Source of the DNA: CAWGXG01 sp963826505
GTDB lineage: Bacteria > Chloroflexota > Anaerolineae > Aggregatilineales > Aggregatilineaceae
Reading direction: 5' to 3'
NCBI GenBank assembly: GCA_963826505.1
Contig: CAWGXG010000008.1
Coordinates: 1,674,001 to 1,738,000, forward strand
DNA length: 64,000 nt
Shown here: piece by piece, positions 9,075 through 17,177 of the stretch
Layout of the letters: every line of letters starts with the position of its first letter
Numbering within the stretch: position 1 is the stretch's first letter
Notes under the pieces: generated by a model
Told to the model about the DNA's origin: nothing
Seen by the model: only the letters and a program-made list of their open reading frames with translations
Databases searched by the model: none
Position numbers and translations under genes: made by a program

Positions 9075-10115
9075 ATGGCGCGTCCCGCCCTCCACCGGAT
9101 AACGTCGGCGCTGCTGATCACCGCGCTCGGCGCGCTGATCGCTGCCGGACTGCTGGCCGTGCCGCCTGCCGCCTCGCAAGAGGCGACCCACGTCCCCACC
9201 CCGACTCCGGTCGATGTGACACCGACTCCGAACGGCCCGGTGAATGGCGACATCGACTCCATGACGCTGGTCTACGCGACCGATCACAGCGCCTACTACG
9301 CGATCAGGTATTGGAGTGACGGCCTGCGCGTGGCCGGATTCCTGGGCTTCCCGCTGGGAGACGGCCCCTACCCGGCCATCATCCACAACCGGGGCGGCTA
9401 CGATGGCGTCGGCGCGCTGACGGGCATCGAGCTGGTGAATTACGTCGAAGCGGGCTACGTGGCGGTCGCGTCGCAGTATCGCGGCAACGGCGGCGGCGAA
9501 GGGCGCGAGGACTTCGGCGGGAACGACGTGGACGACGTGCTGAACCTGATCCCGCTGCTCAAAGCCATGCCGATCGTCGATCCCGGCCGGATCGGCATGT
9601 TTGGCGGGTCACGCGGCGGGATGATGACCTTTATCGCCCTCAAGCGGCAGACCTTGAGCGGCACGAACGACATCAAAGTCGCGGTGACGGTGGGCGGGCT
9701 GGCTGACCTGTTCGCGTGGGACCGCGAGCGCGGCGGATCGCTGACGAATGTGCTGTGGCTGCCCTTAATCGGCACAACCCCCGCCCAGAACCCGCAGGCT
9801 TTCGAGGATCGCTCGGCGGTCTACTGGCCGGACCTGATCAACGTGCCGATTTTGCTGCTGTACGGCGAGGCGGACACAGAAATCTCCCCGGACGAGTCGC
9901 GTCACCTGGCCGAACTGCTGCTCGCTGCCGGGAAATCCGTCGAGACGGTCGGATACCCTGGCGGAGATCACCCGCTGTCCAATTACAACGGCGGCGCGCC
10001 CGACGCGCTGGCATGGTTCGGGCTGTATCTCGGCGGAGATGGCATCGATCGGTCCTACGCGACGCATAAAGACGCGATCAACGCCGTGGCGACGTGGTTC
10101 CTCGCGAACCGGTAA
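9075..10115 (+). CDS. Exported alpha/beta hydrolase (prolyl oligopeptidase / dienelactone hydrolase type)
   Basis: The frame is open far upstream, but an ATG at 9075 with GGAG 8 bases before it begins a clear signal peptide (basic MARPALHR, hydrophobic core to about residue 34, Ala-rich cleavage region before QEATH). The 346-residue product then has a short Thr/Pro linker and an alpha/beta hydrolase domain. The nucleophile elbow is GGSRGG, the acid is in LLYGEADTE and the histidine in PGGDHPLSNY. The GGDH context matches acyl-peptidase-like S9 and dienelactone-type hydrolases. It would act outside the membrane as an esterase or peptidase. The substrate is not predictable. Confidence 0.8.
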   Translation: MARPALHRITSALLITALGALIAAGLLAVPPAASQEATHVPTPTPVDVTPTPNGPVNGDIDSMTLVYATDHSAYYAIRYWSDGLRVAGFLGFPLGDGPYPAIIHNRGGYDGVGALTGIELVNYVEAGYVAVASQYRGNGGGEGREDFGGNDVDDVLNLIPLLKAMPIVDPGRIGMFGGSRGGMMTFIALKRQTLSGTNDIKVAVTVGGLADLFAWDRERGGSLTNVLWLPLIGTTPAQNPQAFEDRSAVYWPDLINVPILLLYGEADTEISPDESRHLAELLLAAGKSVETVGYPGGDHPLSNYNGGAPDALAWFGLYLGGDGIDRSYATHKDAINAVATWFLANR

Positions 10116-10129
10116 GAAGCGCAGGCAGA

Positions 10130-10229
10130 CCACAGAGAAAAACAGAAGAAAAGCGAGGAGGGCACGGAGGAAAACCTTGAGATTCCTCTCTGTGGTCCTT
10201 TGCCCTTCCTCCGCGTACTCTGTGGCCTG
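10130..10229. repeat. Dispersed CACAGAGG-type inverted repeat, copy B
   Basis: Left arm CCACAGAGAAAAACAG followed by GAGGAGGGCACGGAGG; right arm CCTCTCTGTGGTCC followed by CTTCCTCCGCG and ACTCTGTGGCC. The arms are inverted copies separated by a short spacer, so the transcript could fold into a long hairpin just after the hydrolase stop. The same wording occurs at 35209-35376. I know this repeat style from intergenic regions of Chloroflexi and some other phyla, where it often flanks GxxExxY genes. Confidence 0.65.
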
Positions 10230-10372
10230 TTTTCTACGCGCTCTTCCCGCACGACGTGCCGCGCGGCGGGAATGAGGCTATAATGCACACATGCCCTTAC
10301 CGGGCACGCGCGAATCAGGCGAACACCGGCGCACTGCGCCGCACGGAAATCACACCGAGGAGCAAACCGATC

Positions 10373-11890
10373 ATGCGTGTGCTGTTCATATCGGCAGAGA
10401 TGGCCCCCTTCGCCAAAACGGGCGGGCTGGGCGACGTGGTGAGCAGTCTGCCGCGTGCGCTGCGGGCCAAAGGCACCGACGCCCGCGTGCTGATCCCGCT
10501 TTACGGGCCGGTCAAGGACCGTTTCGGCGACCGGCTGACCTACCAGTTTCATTATCGATTCTCGCGCCGCACGGGCACGGCGGATGTCTACGTCCACACC
10601 ACCGAGCAAGACGGCGTGCCGGTCTATTTCCTTGAAAGCTGGCCGTTCTTCAGCGGCGGAGATTACATTTACTCCGATCTCGATTGGGATCGCCAACGCT
10701 TCGTTTTCTACGCGCAAGCGGCCATGGCGCTGACCTGGGAACTCGGCCACGGGCAGCACGGCGGCGAGGCGTGGTTCCCGGATATTCTGCACGTCCACGA
10801 CTGGCACACCGGGCTAATTCCCTTCCTGCTGCACGAATCGCGTTACTCCCCCGGCTGGCAGAACGTCGCCAGCGTGCTGACGGTGCACAACATGGGCTAC
10901 CAGGGCTGGGACGCGGGCGGTTATCTGTGGGATGCAGGCATTCCGCCGCGCCGCTCGCCGGATCTGATCTACCAGGATCGCGCCGATAACCTGCTGGGCA
11001 TCGGACTCGCCTACGCCCACAAGATCAACACGGTCAGCCCGCGCCACGCCTCCGAGCTGCATTACCCGCGCTTTGGCGAAGGGCTGGAAGGCATGGTCTG
11101 GGTGCGCGACGCGGATTTCACGGGCATCCTCAACGGGCTGGATATGCAGGTCGCTAACCCTGCCACCGATCCCGCTCTGCCCCATCACTTCGACTGGCAC
11201 ACCTTCGTCACCGAGCGGCCCAAGAACAAGCTGGCCCTGCAAAGCGAGCTTGGCCTGGAACAAAACGCCGACACGCCACTAATCGGGCTGGTGAGCCGCC
11301 TGGTTGAGCAGAAAGGCATGGATTTCGCTACGCCGGGCCTGCGTCGTCTGCTGGCGGAAACCGACGCGCAGCTGGTCGTGATCGGCAAAGGTCAGCGCGA
11401 GATCGAAGACGAACTGCGCCGCCTCGAATGGGATTTCGGCTGGAAGGCGCGCATCATCATCGACTACCGCGCCGACCTCGCCCAGCGCATCTACGCCGGG
11501 GCTGATCTGCTGCTGGTGCCCAGCCGTTACGAGCCATGCGGCCTGACCCAGCTTACTGCCATGCGCTACGGCGCGCTGCCGGTCGTGCGCGAAACCGGCG
11601 GGCTGGCCGACACCGTAATCAACTACGACGGCGGCCCGGCGGATCAGGGCACGGGCTTCGTGTTCCTGTTCGAAGAACCGGAAGCCGTGCGCTTGACGCT
11701 GCATTGGGCCATCGAAACCTACCGTTACCGGCGCGACGCCTTCCTACGCATGCAGGAACGGGCCATGCGCATTGATTGGAGTTGGGACCGGCCTGTGATG
11801 CAGTACCTCGCGCTGTATGACGCGGCCCAGGCAAAAGCCAGCGGCAGCGAAGTTGATCTGTCGACGATTGGGCGCGGTATGCCGCGCTAA
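10373..11890 (+). CDS. glgA: Glycogen (starch) synthase, GT5
   Basis: A GT-B fold transferase that adds glucose from ADP-glucose to the non-reducing end of alpha-1,4-glucan. I start at the ATG at 10373, preceded by GAGGAG; the longer upstream frame lacks family similarity. The 505-residue product has the KTGGLGDV nucleotide-sugar motif at residues 15-22, the acceptor-side HVHDWHTGLIPFLL, and the C-terminal PSRYEPCGLTQLTAMRYG with the catalytic Glu, followed by ETGGLADTV. Length and domains are typical of bacterial GlgA, so the gene looks functional. A TATAAT stands at 10279-10284 with no good -35. Its partner genes (glgC, branching and debranching enzymes) lie within 15 kb but not in one operon. 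Confidence 0.95.
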   Translation: MRVLFISAEMAPFAKTGGLGDVVSSLPRALRAKGTDARVLIPLYGPVKDRFGDRLTYQFHYRFSRRTGTADVYVHTTEQDGVPVYFLESWPFFSGGDYIYSDLDWDRQRFVFYAQAAMALTWELGHGQHGGEAWFPDILHVHDWHTGLIPFLLHESRYSPGWQNVASVLTVHNMGYQGWDAGGYLWDAGIPPRRSPDLIYQDRADNLLGIGLAYAHKINTVSPRHASELHYPRFGEGLEGMVWVRDADFTGILNGLDMQVANPATDPALPHHFDWHTFVTERPKNKLALQSELGLEQNADTPLIGLVSRLVEQKGMDFATPGLRRLLAETDAQLVVIGKGQREIEDELRRLEWDFGWKARIIIDYRADLAQRIYAGADLLLVPSRYEPCGLTQLTAMRYGALPVVRETGGLADTVINYDGGPADQGTGFVFLFEEPEAVRLTLHWAIETYRYRRDAFLRMQERAMRIDWSWDRPVMQYLALYDAAQAKASGSEVDLSTIGRGMPR

Positions 11891-11916
11891 GTGGGATTAG
11901 TCAGGACTAAGCAGGC

Positions 11917-12450
11917 ATGGCACAGAAACCCAAAAAACGAAAGGTGCCGCGCTACACGGCAGATTTCATCACAGCACTGTCGCCCGCCGACTGCCGGTCG
12001 CGCCTGGAACGCGATCCCTATGATATGCCGCGCGGGTTGGGCGGGTCGCTGGCCCCCATGACCCAAACCACACAATTGACTGGCGAGGACTCGTTCACGG
12101 TCGAGCGGACCTTTCCTGGCGCCGTGGCCCCGATCCGCTTCACCGGCCAGCTCAATCGCAACGAGTCCGGCGGCGGGACGTGGGTCCACGGGGCGGTGAC
12201 CCATGACCCGGCCAACCAGATAATGCTGGAAGGGCTGGGCGTGTTCGTGTCGTTCTTCCTGCTCTCGACCCTGCTGTTTTTCCGGCTGGAAGCGGATACG
12301 TTTGTCGTCACGATACCGCTGGTTATGGTACTTCTGGCTATGCTGTCGATCCGCTGGCGGGCGCTTCAGCGGGCCGCCGAGGACCTGCCGCGCTGGCTGC
12401 GCCGCAAACTCTACCTGACGAAAGAGCAGGAACGCGTGCGGCATCAGTAA
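11917..12450 (+). CDS. Two-TM protein of an undescribed tandem family, member 1
   Basis: A 177-residue protein of unknown function. Layout: basic N-terminus, FITALSPADCRSRL at about residues 17-30, a soluble beta-rich part with GGGTWVHGAV, two adjacent TM helices (about 103-147), and a cytoplasmic tail RRKLYL. The same layout recurs in the next two genes (FITALSxxDC motif, GTxVxGxV strand, TM hairpin, W-rich tail), so the three are diverged tandem paralogues. It starts 27 bases after glgA with only a weak ribosome-binding site, so it may be read through from glgA. I know of no named family for this pattern. Confidence 0.7.
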   Translation: MAQKPKKRKVPRYTADFITALSPADCRSRLERDPYDMPRGLGGSLAPMTQTTQLTGEDSFTVERTFPGAVAPIRFTGQLNRNESGGGTWVHGAVTHDPANQIMLEGLGVFVSFFLLSTLLFFRLEADTFVVTIPLVMVLLAMLSIRWRALQRAAEDLPRWLRRKLYLTKEQERVRHQ

Positions 12451-12503
12451 CTGTGAGATATCGGCCTGACGCGAGACTCTGAGGAAGGAGGCGGCGGGCG
12501 AGC

Positions 12504-13007
12504 ATGGCGCAGGAAGAATTGCCGGACAAGTCTGCTCGGCTGGATCTTGTGACGGCGCTCTCGGCTGATGATTGTGTGGCCTGTTTGCGGCGCGGCGCGC
12601 GGCGCGTCGCTGATCATAAGCTCGTCGTGCGAACAGACGGCACCACCGTGCGCATTGTGAAGCTGCCGCGCGGCGTGCGCTCGTCGTCGCATATGTGGCT
12701 GCTGCGCTTCGAGGCTGAACTGCTGCCCTCCAATGCCGGGACGCTGGTACGCGGCGTGGTTGTCGCCAACCGCGTGGTGGAGATTTCGCTGGCCGTGTGC
12801 GGTGCGGCGACGGCGACGTTCGGCGTGCTGGCGCTGGCAGTTGGGATGCCCTTCGTCCCGGTGCTGGCCTTGGGTTTGCTGGCGCTGTACAGCGGATATT
12901 ATGTGCATTTCCGGCGGCTGGTGGGCCACCAGCGCCGCGAACTGCGCGATTGGGTCATCGAATGGCTGACGCTGCCGCACGGGCGCGCGGGCGGCGCAAT
13001 CGGGTAA
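12504..13007 (+). CDS. Two-TM protein of an undescribed tandem family, member 2
   Basis: A 167-residue product. AAGGAGG about 12 bases before the ATG gives a good start. It has LVTALSADDCVACL near residues 15-28, a beta-rich soluble segment with GTLVRGVVV, a TM hairpin (about 95-133) and a tail RRELRDWVIEWLTLP. It matches members 1 and 3 in motif order and spacing. The invariant Asp-Cys of the first motif is kept in all three. Function is unknown; the topology suggests an N-terminal cytoplasmic sensor or binding domain anchored in the membrane. Confidence 0.7.
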   Translation: MAQEELPDKSARLDLVTALSADDCVACLRRGARRVADHKLVVRTDGTTVRIVKLPRGVRSSSHMWLLRFEAELLPSNAGTLVRGVVVANRVVEISLAVCGAATATFGVLALAVGMPFVPVLALGLLALYSGYYVHFRRLVGHQRRELRDWVIEWLTLPHGRAGGAIG

Positions 13008-13069
13008 AAGAGAGCAACCCGACAGGTCGGATCAACGTATATATTGGCAGACAGTGAGACAACAGCACC

Positions 13070-13567
13070 GTGACGACACAGATCGATCGCAGCCAAAAAC
13101 ATCATTTTCTAAGTGTGGATTTCGTCACGGCGCGCAGCATCGCCGATTGCCAGGACTGCCTGATCCACTGCTCGCAGGTGGAGTCGCAAAGCCTGACGCT
13201 GAACGAAGACGGCAGCTTTGCGATCCGCCGGGTGGTGACCGCGGGTGAACGTCCCAATGAGGTCAAGTTTTGGGGGACCCTCGAACCGGCCCGGCGCGGC
13301 ACGTGGGTGTGGGGTACCGTGATCGAGATGTCCAGCCCGACGCGGGACCGGCAGGTTTACACCCTGGGCGCGGTGGCGCTGGTGCTGGCCCTGATCGCCG
13401 CTGATGGCTGGCTGCGCGGCGCGGCGCTGGTTACGTTAATCGCGGGCGGGCTCTTGTTGGCGGTTGGCGTTGTCGCGATCTTGCTGTGGCGGGGCCGGCA
13501 CTACGATGCCCTGCAGGTCGTGAACTGGGTCTATGAGACGCTCTACATCCCGCCGGATCGCGCGTGA
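13070..13567 (+). CDS. Two-TM protein of an undescribed tandem family, member 3
   Basis: A 165-residue product starting at GTG 13070; no strong ribosome-binding site is visible, so the start is less sure than for member 2. It has FVTARSIADCQDCL near residues 18-31, the strand GTWVWGTVI, a TM hairpin (about 103-144) and a tail VVNWVYETLYIPPDR. The GTWVxG strand is almost identical to that in member 1, which supports common descent by tandem duplication. It is followed after 24 bases by another small membrane protein gene. Function is unknown. Confidence 0.65.
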   Translation: MTTQIDRSQKHHFLSVDFVTARSIADCQDCLIHCSQVESQSLTLNEDGSFAIRRVVTAGERPNEVKFWGTLEPARRGTWVWGTVIEMSSPTRDRQVYTLGAVALVLALIAADGWLRGAALVTLIAGGLLLAVGVVAILLWRGRHYDALQVVNWVYETLYIPPDRA

Positions 13568-13591
13568 TGCACCCGTCCATCGAGGAGAACA

Positions 13592-13786
13592 ATGAACGCG
13601 ATGTACGATCGTTTTCGTGAACTGCCGTTGATCGCCCAGGTGGTGGTGGTATTGATCGTGCTGATGGCCATCTCGGTCATCGCAGATATGGTCGTGGGGA
13701 TCATCAAAGCGCTGATTCCGCTGGCGATTCTGGCAATTGTGATCGTCGGCCTGCTGACGTTGTTCGACAAAGCCCGCACTCGCTAA
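13592..13786 (+). CDS. Small membrane protein, paralogue of the one at 21.5 kb
   Basis: A 64-residue protein with GAGGAG before its ATG and one long or two short hydrophobic helices filling most of its length. The core GIIKALIPLAILAI closely matches AIIKVLMPLLVIAA in the 65-residue protein at 21501-21698, and both begin with Met-Asn and have an LP-x-x-x-Q start to the first helix. No function is known. It is the last gene of the plus-strand run that begins with glgA and faces the fecE-like gene 10 bases away. Confidence 0.65.
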   Translation: MNAMYDRFRELPLIAQVVVVLIVLMAISVIADMVVGIIKALIPLAILAIVIVGLLTLFDKARTR

Positions 13787-13796
13787 CGGCGTGCTT

Positions 13797-14720
13797 TCAG
13801 TCCGTGCGGGGCGTTCCGATGGCGCCAGTGCTTGAGTCGACCGGGTGCAAAGAGTCAGGACCCAGAGTGCCGTTCCCATTGCGATGCCCGTTGGCATGCT
13901 CGCTGAGGTGGTCGCTGGCATGACCGTTGCTGCGCCGCACCGATTGCAGCGGCGTAAAGACCGGCGTCCCCGTGTGGGGATCCTTGCCGACGATGCCTTC
14001 CACCTGAAAGACTTCGCGCAGCATGTCCGCCGTCAGCACGTCGCCCGGACTCCCGGCGGCGAAGAGTTTCCCCTCACACATGACAACCAACCTGTGACTG
14101 AAACGCGCCGCCTGGTTGAGATCGTGCAGCACCATGACGATGCTGAGCTGCGTTTCGTCATTGAGCGTTTGCAGCAGCGCCATCACCTCAAGCTGGTGAC
14201 TGATGTCGAGAAAGGTCGTCGGCTCGTCCAGCAGCAGGATACGCGGCTCCTGCGCCAGCGCCAACGCGATCCACGCCCGTTGACGCTCGCCGCCGCTGAG
14301 CGTCGTCAAGCGGCGTTCCGCTAGCGGATGCAGCCCGGTCGCATCCAGCGCCCAATCGACCACGTCGCGGTCGCGGCGGCTCGACGCGCGCCACCACGCC
14401 TGCCGTGCGAAACGCCCGCGCCCAACCAGATCGCGCACCGTCAGGTCTTCGGGCGCGATCGGATTCTGGGGCAGAACGGCGATCTGTTGCGCCAGTTTAC
14501 GCGGTGACAGCGTGTGAATTGCGCGACCATCCAGGTATACTGCCCCATCCTGAGGTGTCATCAGGTGCGCCAGGGCACGCAGAGTCGTGCTCTTGCCAGA
14601 CCCGTTGGGCCCGACGAGGGTCACGATTTCGCCCTGCGCGACTGTCAGCACGAGATCGCGCACGACGGCAGCCCCATGCCTGTAGCCTAGCGAAATATGA
14701 TCAGCGGAAAGCGTCGGCAT
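13797..14720 (-). CDS. Iron(III)-siderophore/B12-type ABC transporter ATPase
   Basis: A 307-residue ATPase of the FecE/FhuC/BtuD family. Walker A is GPNGSGKSTT, the Q-loop lies in AVLPQNP, the signature is LSGGERQR, Walker B is ILLLDEPTTFLD and the H-loop is VLHDLNQA. After the nucleotide-binding domain there is an unusual tail of about 50 residues rich in His, Asn and Gly (for example SEHANGHRNGNG), which might bind metal. It is the third gene of a minus-strand operon with a permease and a binding protein, separated from the permease by 118 bases. It powers import of a chelated metal or corrinoid. Confidence 0.92.
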   Translation of the reverse strand: MPTLSADHISLGYRHGAAVVRDLVLTVAQGEIVTLVGPNGSGKSTTLRALAHLMTPQDGAVYLDGRAIHTLSPRKLAQQIAVLPQNPIAPEDLTVRDLVGRGRFARQAWWRASSRRDRDVVDWALDATGLHPLAERRLTTLSGGERQRAWIALALAQEPRILLLDEPTTFLDISHQLEVMALLQTLNDETQLSIVMVLHDLNQAARFSHRLVVMCEGKLFAAGSPGDVLTADMLREVFQVEGIVGKDPHTGTPVFTPLQSVRRSNGHASDHLSEHANGHRNGNGTLGPDSLHPVDSSTGAIGTPRTD

Positions 14721-14838
14721 AACATGTCACCTGATGAACGTCGAGAAGTCCCCTTCCACCGCGCACAAAAGGATTCAGGAAGAGGCTAAAACAGATTCTA
14801 AACCAATCTCCAAACCAGTGGAGTCGCGGCCGCCAATT

Positions 14839-15918
14839 CTACCACTGCGCCCGCCGCGCGCGCACCAGCCACAAAAACAGCGGGCCGCCGATCAGCGCCG
14901 TGACGATGCCGACCGGAAACTCCACATTCTTGACGCCAAACAACGCCGGGAAGGTTGTACGAGCTGCCGTATCAGCGACGACCATTAACGCTGCGCCTTG
15001 CAGCGCGCACGCCAGGATCAGGAAGCGGAAATCCGACCCCACCAAACGTCGCGCGACGAACGGCACCAGCAGTCCCACGAACGCGATCAAGCCGCCCACC
15101 GCGACCGCCGCCCCGGCCAGCACCGCCGCGACGGCACTCATGAAAAAGCGCGTGCGCTCGACATGCAAACCAAGCCCCTGCGCCATATCGTCACCTAACG
15201 CCAGCACGTTAGCACGCGTCGCGAGCAGCATCGCCAGCACAAATCCAGCGATGCTGTACGGCAAGATCAGATGATATTCATTCCAGCCGACCGTATACAG
15301 CCCGCCAACCAGCCATTGAAAAATGATCTGGCCGCCGCCCTGCACCGACATCACGACAATCGTCGTCGTGAACGCGCCCATCATAGCCGTCAGCGCGACT
15401 CCGGCCAAGGCCAGGCGCGTCGTCGTGACGCCGGAGCCGTCCCACGCTACCGCGTACACGATCAGCGCGCCAATCAACGCGCCGATAAACGCTGCCATCG
15501 GTACCGCAGTCGCCGGGAGACTGGTCAGACTCAGCGATGTGGCCGCGGCGGCCAACCCGCCCCCGGCAGAAATGCCCAGGATATACGGATCACCCAGCGG
15601 CGAGCGCACCACGCCTTGCAGCAGCGCGCCCGACACCGCCAGATTCAGCCCCACCAACGCCCCAACCAGCGCGCGCGGCAGCCGCACCTGGTGCACGATG
15701 ATCTCGGTGGAGCGCTTGACGCTCGTACTGTCAAGCAGCGCCTTGATCACTTCCTTCGCGGGGATGGACTGCGACCCGCTGCCCAGGGCGTAGACCATCG
15801 CCCCAAACAGCGCGAGGCCGCTCAGGGCGATAACCACCAGCCGGATCACCAGCCGCCGCCGGGCGGCCTGGTTCTGCGCGAGGCGCGTGGAGGCAGAGAT
15901 TGCCGCCTCCGCGCTCAC
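14839..15918 (-). CDS. FecCD-family ABC transporter permease
   Basis: The frame is open further upstream, into the binding-protein gene, but a GTG at 15918 two bases after that gene's stop, with GAGGGA upstream, is the natural start. This gives 359 residues. About ten TM helices are visible, with the family motifs RLPRALVGALVG, GALLQGVVRSPLGDP and LGISAGG. The cytoplasmic coupling region GLHVERTR contacts the ATPase. It forms the membrane channel, probably as a homodimer, for a siderophore, haem or corrinoid taken from the adjacent binding protein. It is intact. Confidence 0.93.
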   Translation of the reverse strand: MSAEAAISASTRLAQNQAARRRLVIRLVVIALSGLALFGAMVYALGSGSQSIPAKEVIKALLDSTSVKRSTEIIVHQVRLPRALVGALVGLNLAVSGALLQGVVRSPLGDPYILGISAGGGLAAAATSLSLTSLPATAVPMAAFIGALIGALIVYAVAWDGSGVTTTRLALAGVALTAMMGAFTTTIVVMSVQGGGQIIFQWLVGGLYTVGWNEYHLILPYSIAGFVLAMLLATRANVLALGDDMAQGLGLHVERTRFFMSAVAAVLAGAAVAVGGLIAFVGLLVPFVARRLVGSDFRFLILACALQGAALMVVADTAARTTFPALFGVKNVEFPVGIVTALIGGPLFLWLVRARRAQW

Positions 15919-15920
15919 GA

Positions 15921-16853
15921 TTACATTCCCTCGCCGTACAGCAAGCCGTACAGATTCACGATCGCCTGCGTGAAGCGCGGGCCGGGTGATTCTACGTACA
16001 GGCGTGAATCCAACTCGTACACATGGCCGTTCTTCACGGCGGTCAACTGCGACCACACCGGGTCACTCGCCATGGTGTCTGGCATGGGCGTATCCGAACC
16101 GCGCGTGATGGTGAAGATCACATCGGGATCGGCGTCCAAAATGGCTTCGATGCTGAGCTGCGCGTAGCCGGGGAACGGGCCAGCGTCGGCCTCGCCATCA
16201 GCGACATTGGTCGCGCCCAAACGCAGCGCCATGTCGCCCAAATAGGTGCTCGATTTGCCGTAGTTCGGAACGTCGAGCGTGCCCACGATGATCAACACGC
16301 TTGGCCCCTGCTGCATCGCGCCCACCGTGTCCACGAGCGACAGGTAATCGTCGTAGGACTTGGCAACATACTCGGCGGAAGCATCGTGCCAGGTGGCCTG
16401 GCCGATGGTGCGTACATTCTGAGGCACGTCAGCAGCGGTCAACGTCATGAGCACGATCGTCGGCGCGATGGCGGTGAGCTGGTCGAGAATCTGCATGCTG
16501 AGCTGGCCATCCGCGAAAATGAGATCCGGTTCGAGCGCGGCCAGCGCTTCAAGATCGGGCTGGTAACCCGAGCCAAACACGGGCAGATCGGCGGCCTGGG
16601 GCGGGAAGTCCATCCCGGCCGTCACGCCAATCGGAGTCAGCCCGGCGGCGAACAGCATCTCGTTAATCGATGCGCTCATGCCCACGACGCGCTGCGGCGG
16701 CTGCTCGATCGTCACCTGGCGACCCATGAAATCAGTAATGGTGCGGGCGCCGCTGTTGTCTTGTGCGGCGGCGAAAGGAGCACCCAACGCCAAGACAAAC
16801 GACAGCGCCAGGAGTCCGACCAGGACGCGGCGAAACACAGGTGTGTATGTCAT
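15921..16853 (-). CDS. Periplasmic-type iron-complex/corrinoid binding protein
   Basis: A 310-residue substrate-binding protein of the FecB/BtuF class. A signal peptide covers about residues 1-30 (hydrophobic LLALSFVLALG, cleavage after AAA before QDN). No lipobox Cys is seen. The mature part has the usual helical-backbone fold markers: TITDFMGRQVTI, the conserved PQRVV, LEALAALEPDLIFA and the C-terminal GHVYELDSR. It delivers the ligand to the permease and ATPase encoded downstream. AAGGAG precedes the ATG. A good promoter lies about 75 bases upstream. No Fur-like box was evident by eye, so iron control remains a guess. Confidence 0.92.
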   Translation of the reverse strand: MTYTPVFRRVLVGLLALSFVLALGAPFAAAQDNSGARTITDFMGRQVTIEQPPQRVVGMSASINEMLFAAGLTPIGVTAGMDFPPQAADLPVFGSGYQPDLEALAALEPDLIFADGQLSMQILDQLTAIAPTIVLMTLTAADVPQNVRTIGQATWHDASAEYVAKSYDDYLSLVDTVGAMQQGPSVLIIVGTLDVPNYGKSSTYLGDMALRLGATNVADGEADAGPFPGYAQLSIEAILDADPDVIFTITRGSDTPMPDTMASDPVWSQLTAVKNGHVYELDSRLYVESPGPRFTQAIVNLYGLLYGEGM

Positions 16854-16927
16854 ACAACAAGCTCCTTGGAGAATTATTAGGCTGTATCAGTCTGCCCAGG
16901 GCGGTCCCCAGGCTGCGAGTGCTGCCC

Positions 16928-16956
16928 ATTTTAGCGGGCGGGCGCCTGTCTGACAA
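16928..16956 (-). promoter_or_regulatory. Sigma-70 promoter for the binding-protein/permease/ATPase operon
   Basis: On the minus strand TTGTCA (16956-16951) and TAAAAT (16933-16928) are exactly 17 bases apart, about 75 bases before the ATG at 16853. The divergent branching-enzyme promoter lies about 110 bases away. Together they account for the 324-base gap 16854-17177. Confidence 0.6.
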
Positions 16957-17064
16957 TACATGAATTTATACAAATCTGAGTCATTTTGGTAGATTCTATG
17001 AATTTCGGGTGTTCCGCGCGCGCCAGAACCGTGGGAAGTGCACGCTCCCCCGATCGCGCTCTGT

Positions 17065-17093
17065 TTGTCCTCTCGGAGTCGTGCCGCTACAAT
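17065..17093 (+). promoter_or_regulatory. Sigma-70 promoter for the GH57 branching enzyme
   Basis: TTGTCC (17065-17070) and TACAAT (17088-17093) are 17 bases apart, giving a leader of about 80 bases to the ATG at 17178. Upstream at 16965-16975 lies TTTATACAAAT, an 11-base word repeated before glgC. Confidence 0.5.
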
Positions 17094-17177
17094 GTGAATC
17101 AGCATTGCATCCCACGACACGACCAGACCGTCACAGGGTGGGAACCGCCCCACCTTAACCATGAGAAGGGTGGCAGT

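Noticed and set aside
7256..9262. 668-codon open frame on the minus strand opposite the beta-mannosidase gene
   Set aside because: It lies antisense to a gene with full GH2 motifs, has no recognisable domains, and long antisense frames are expected in high-GC DNA with GC-rich third positions.
12546..13058. Possible small genes in the plus strand antisense or out of frame to the two-TM triplet
   Set aside because: The triplet frame has the ribosome-binding sites and the conserved motifs; other frames here are low-complexity Arg/Ala runs.
14785..14838. Possible tRNA-like 3' end before the FecCD gene
   Set aside because: No acceptor stem, T-loop GTTCRA or anticodon arm could be assembled on either strand.
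15271..16167. 298-codon plus-strand open frame opposite the FecCD permease and binding protein genes
   Set aside because: Gln/Arg/His-rich shadow of the permease codons, no ribosome-binding site, no family character.
16986..17177. N-terminal extension of the GH57 enzyme
   Set aside because: The frame is open, but the family N-terminus (HSHLPY) follows the ATG at 17178 with an RBS, and a good promoter lies inside the extension.
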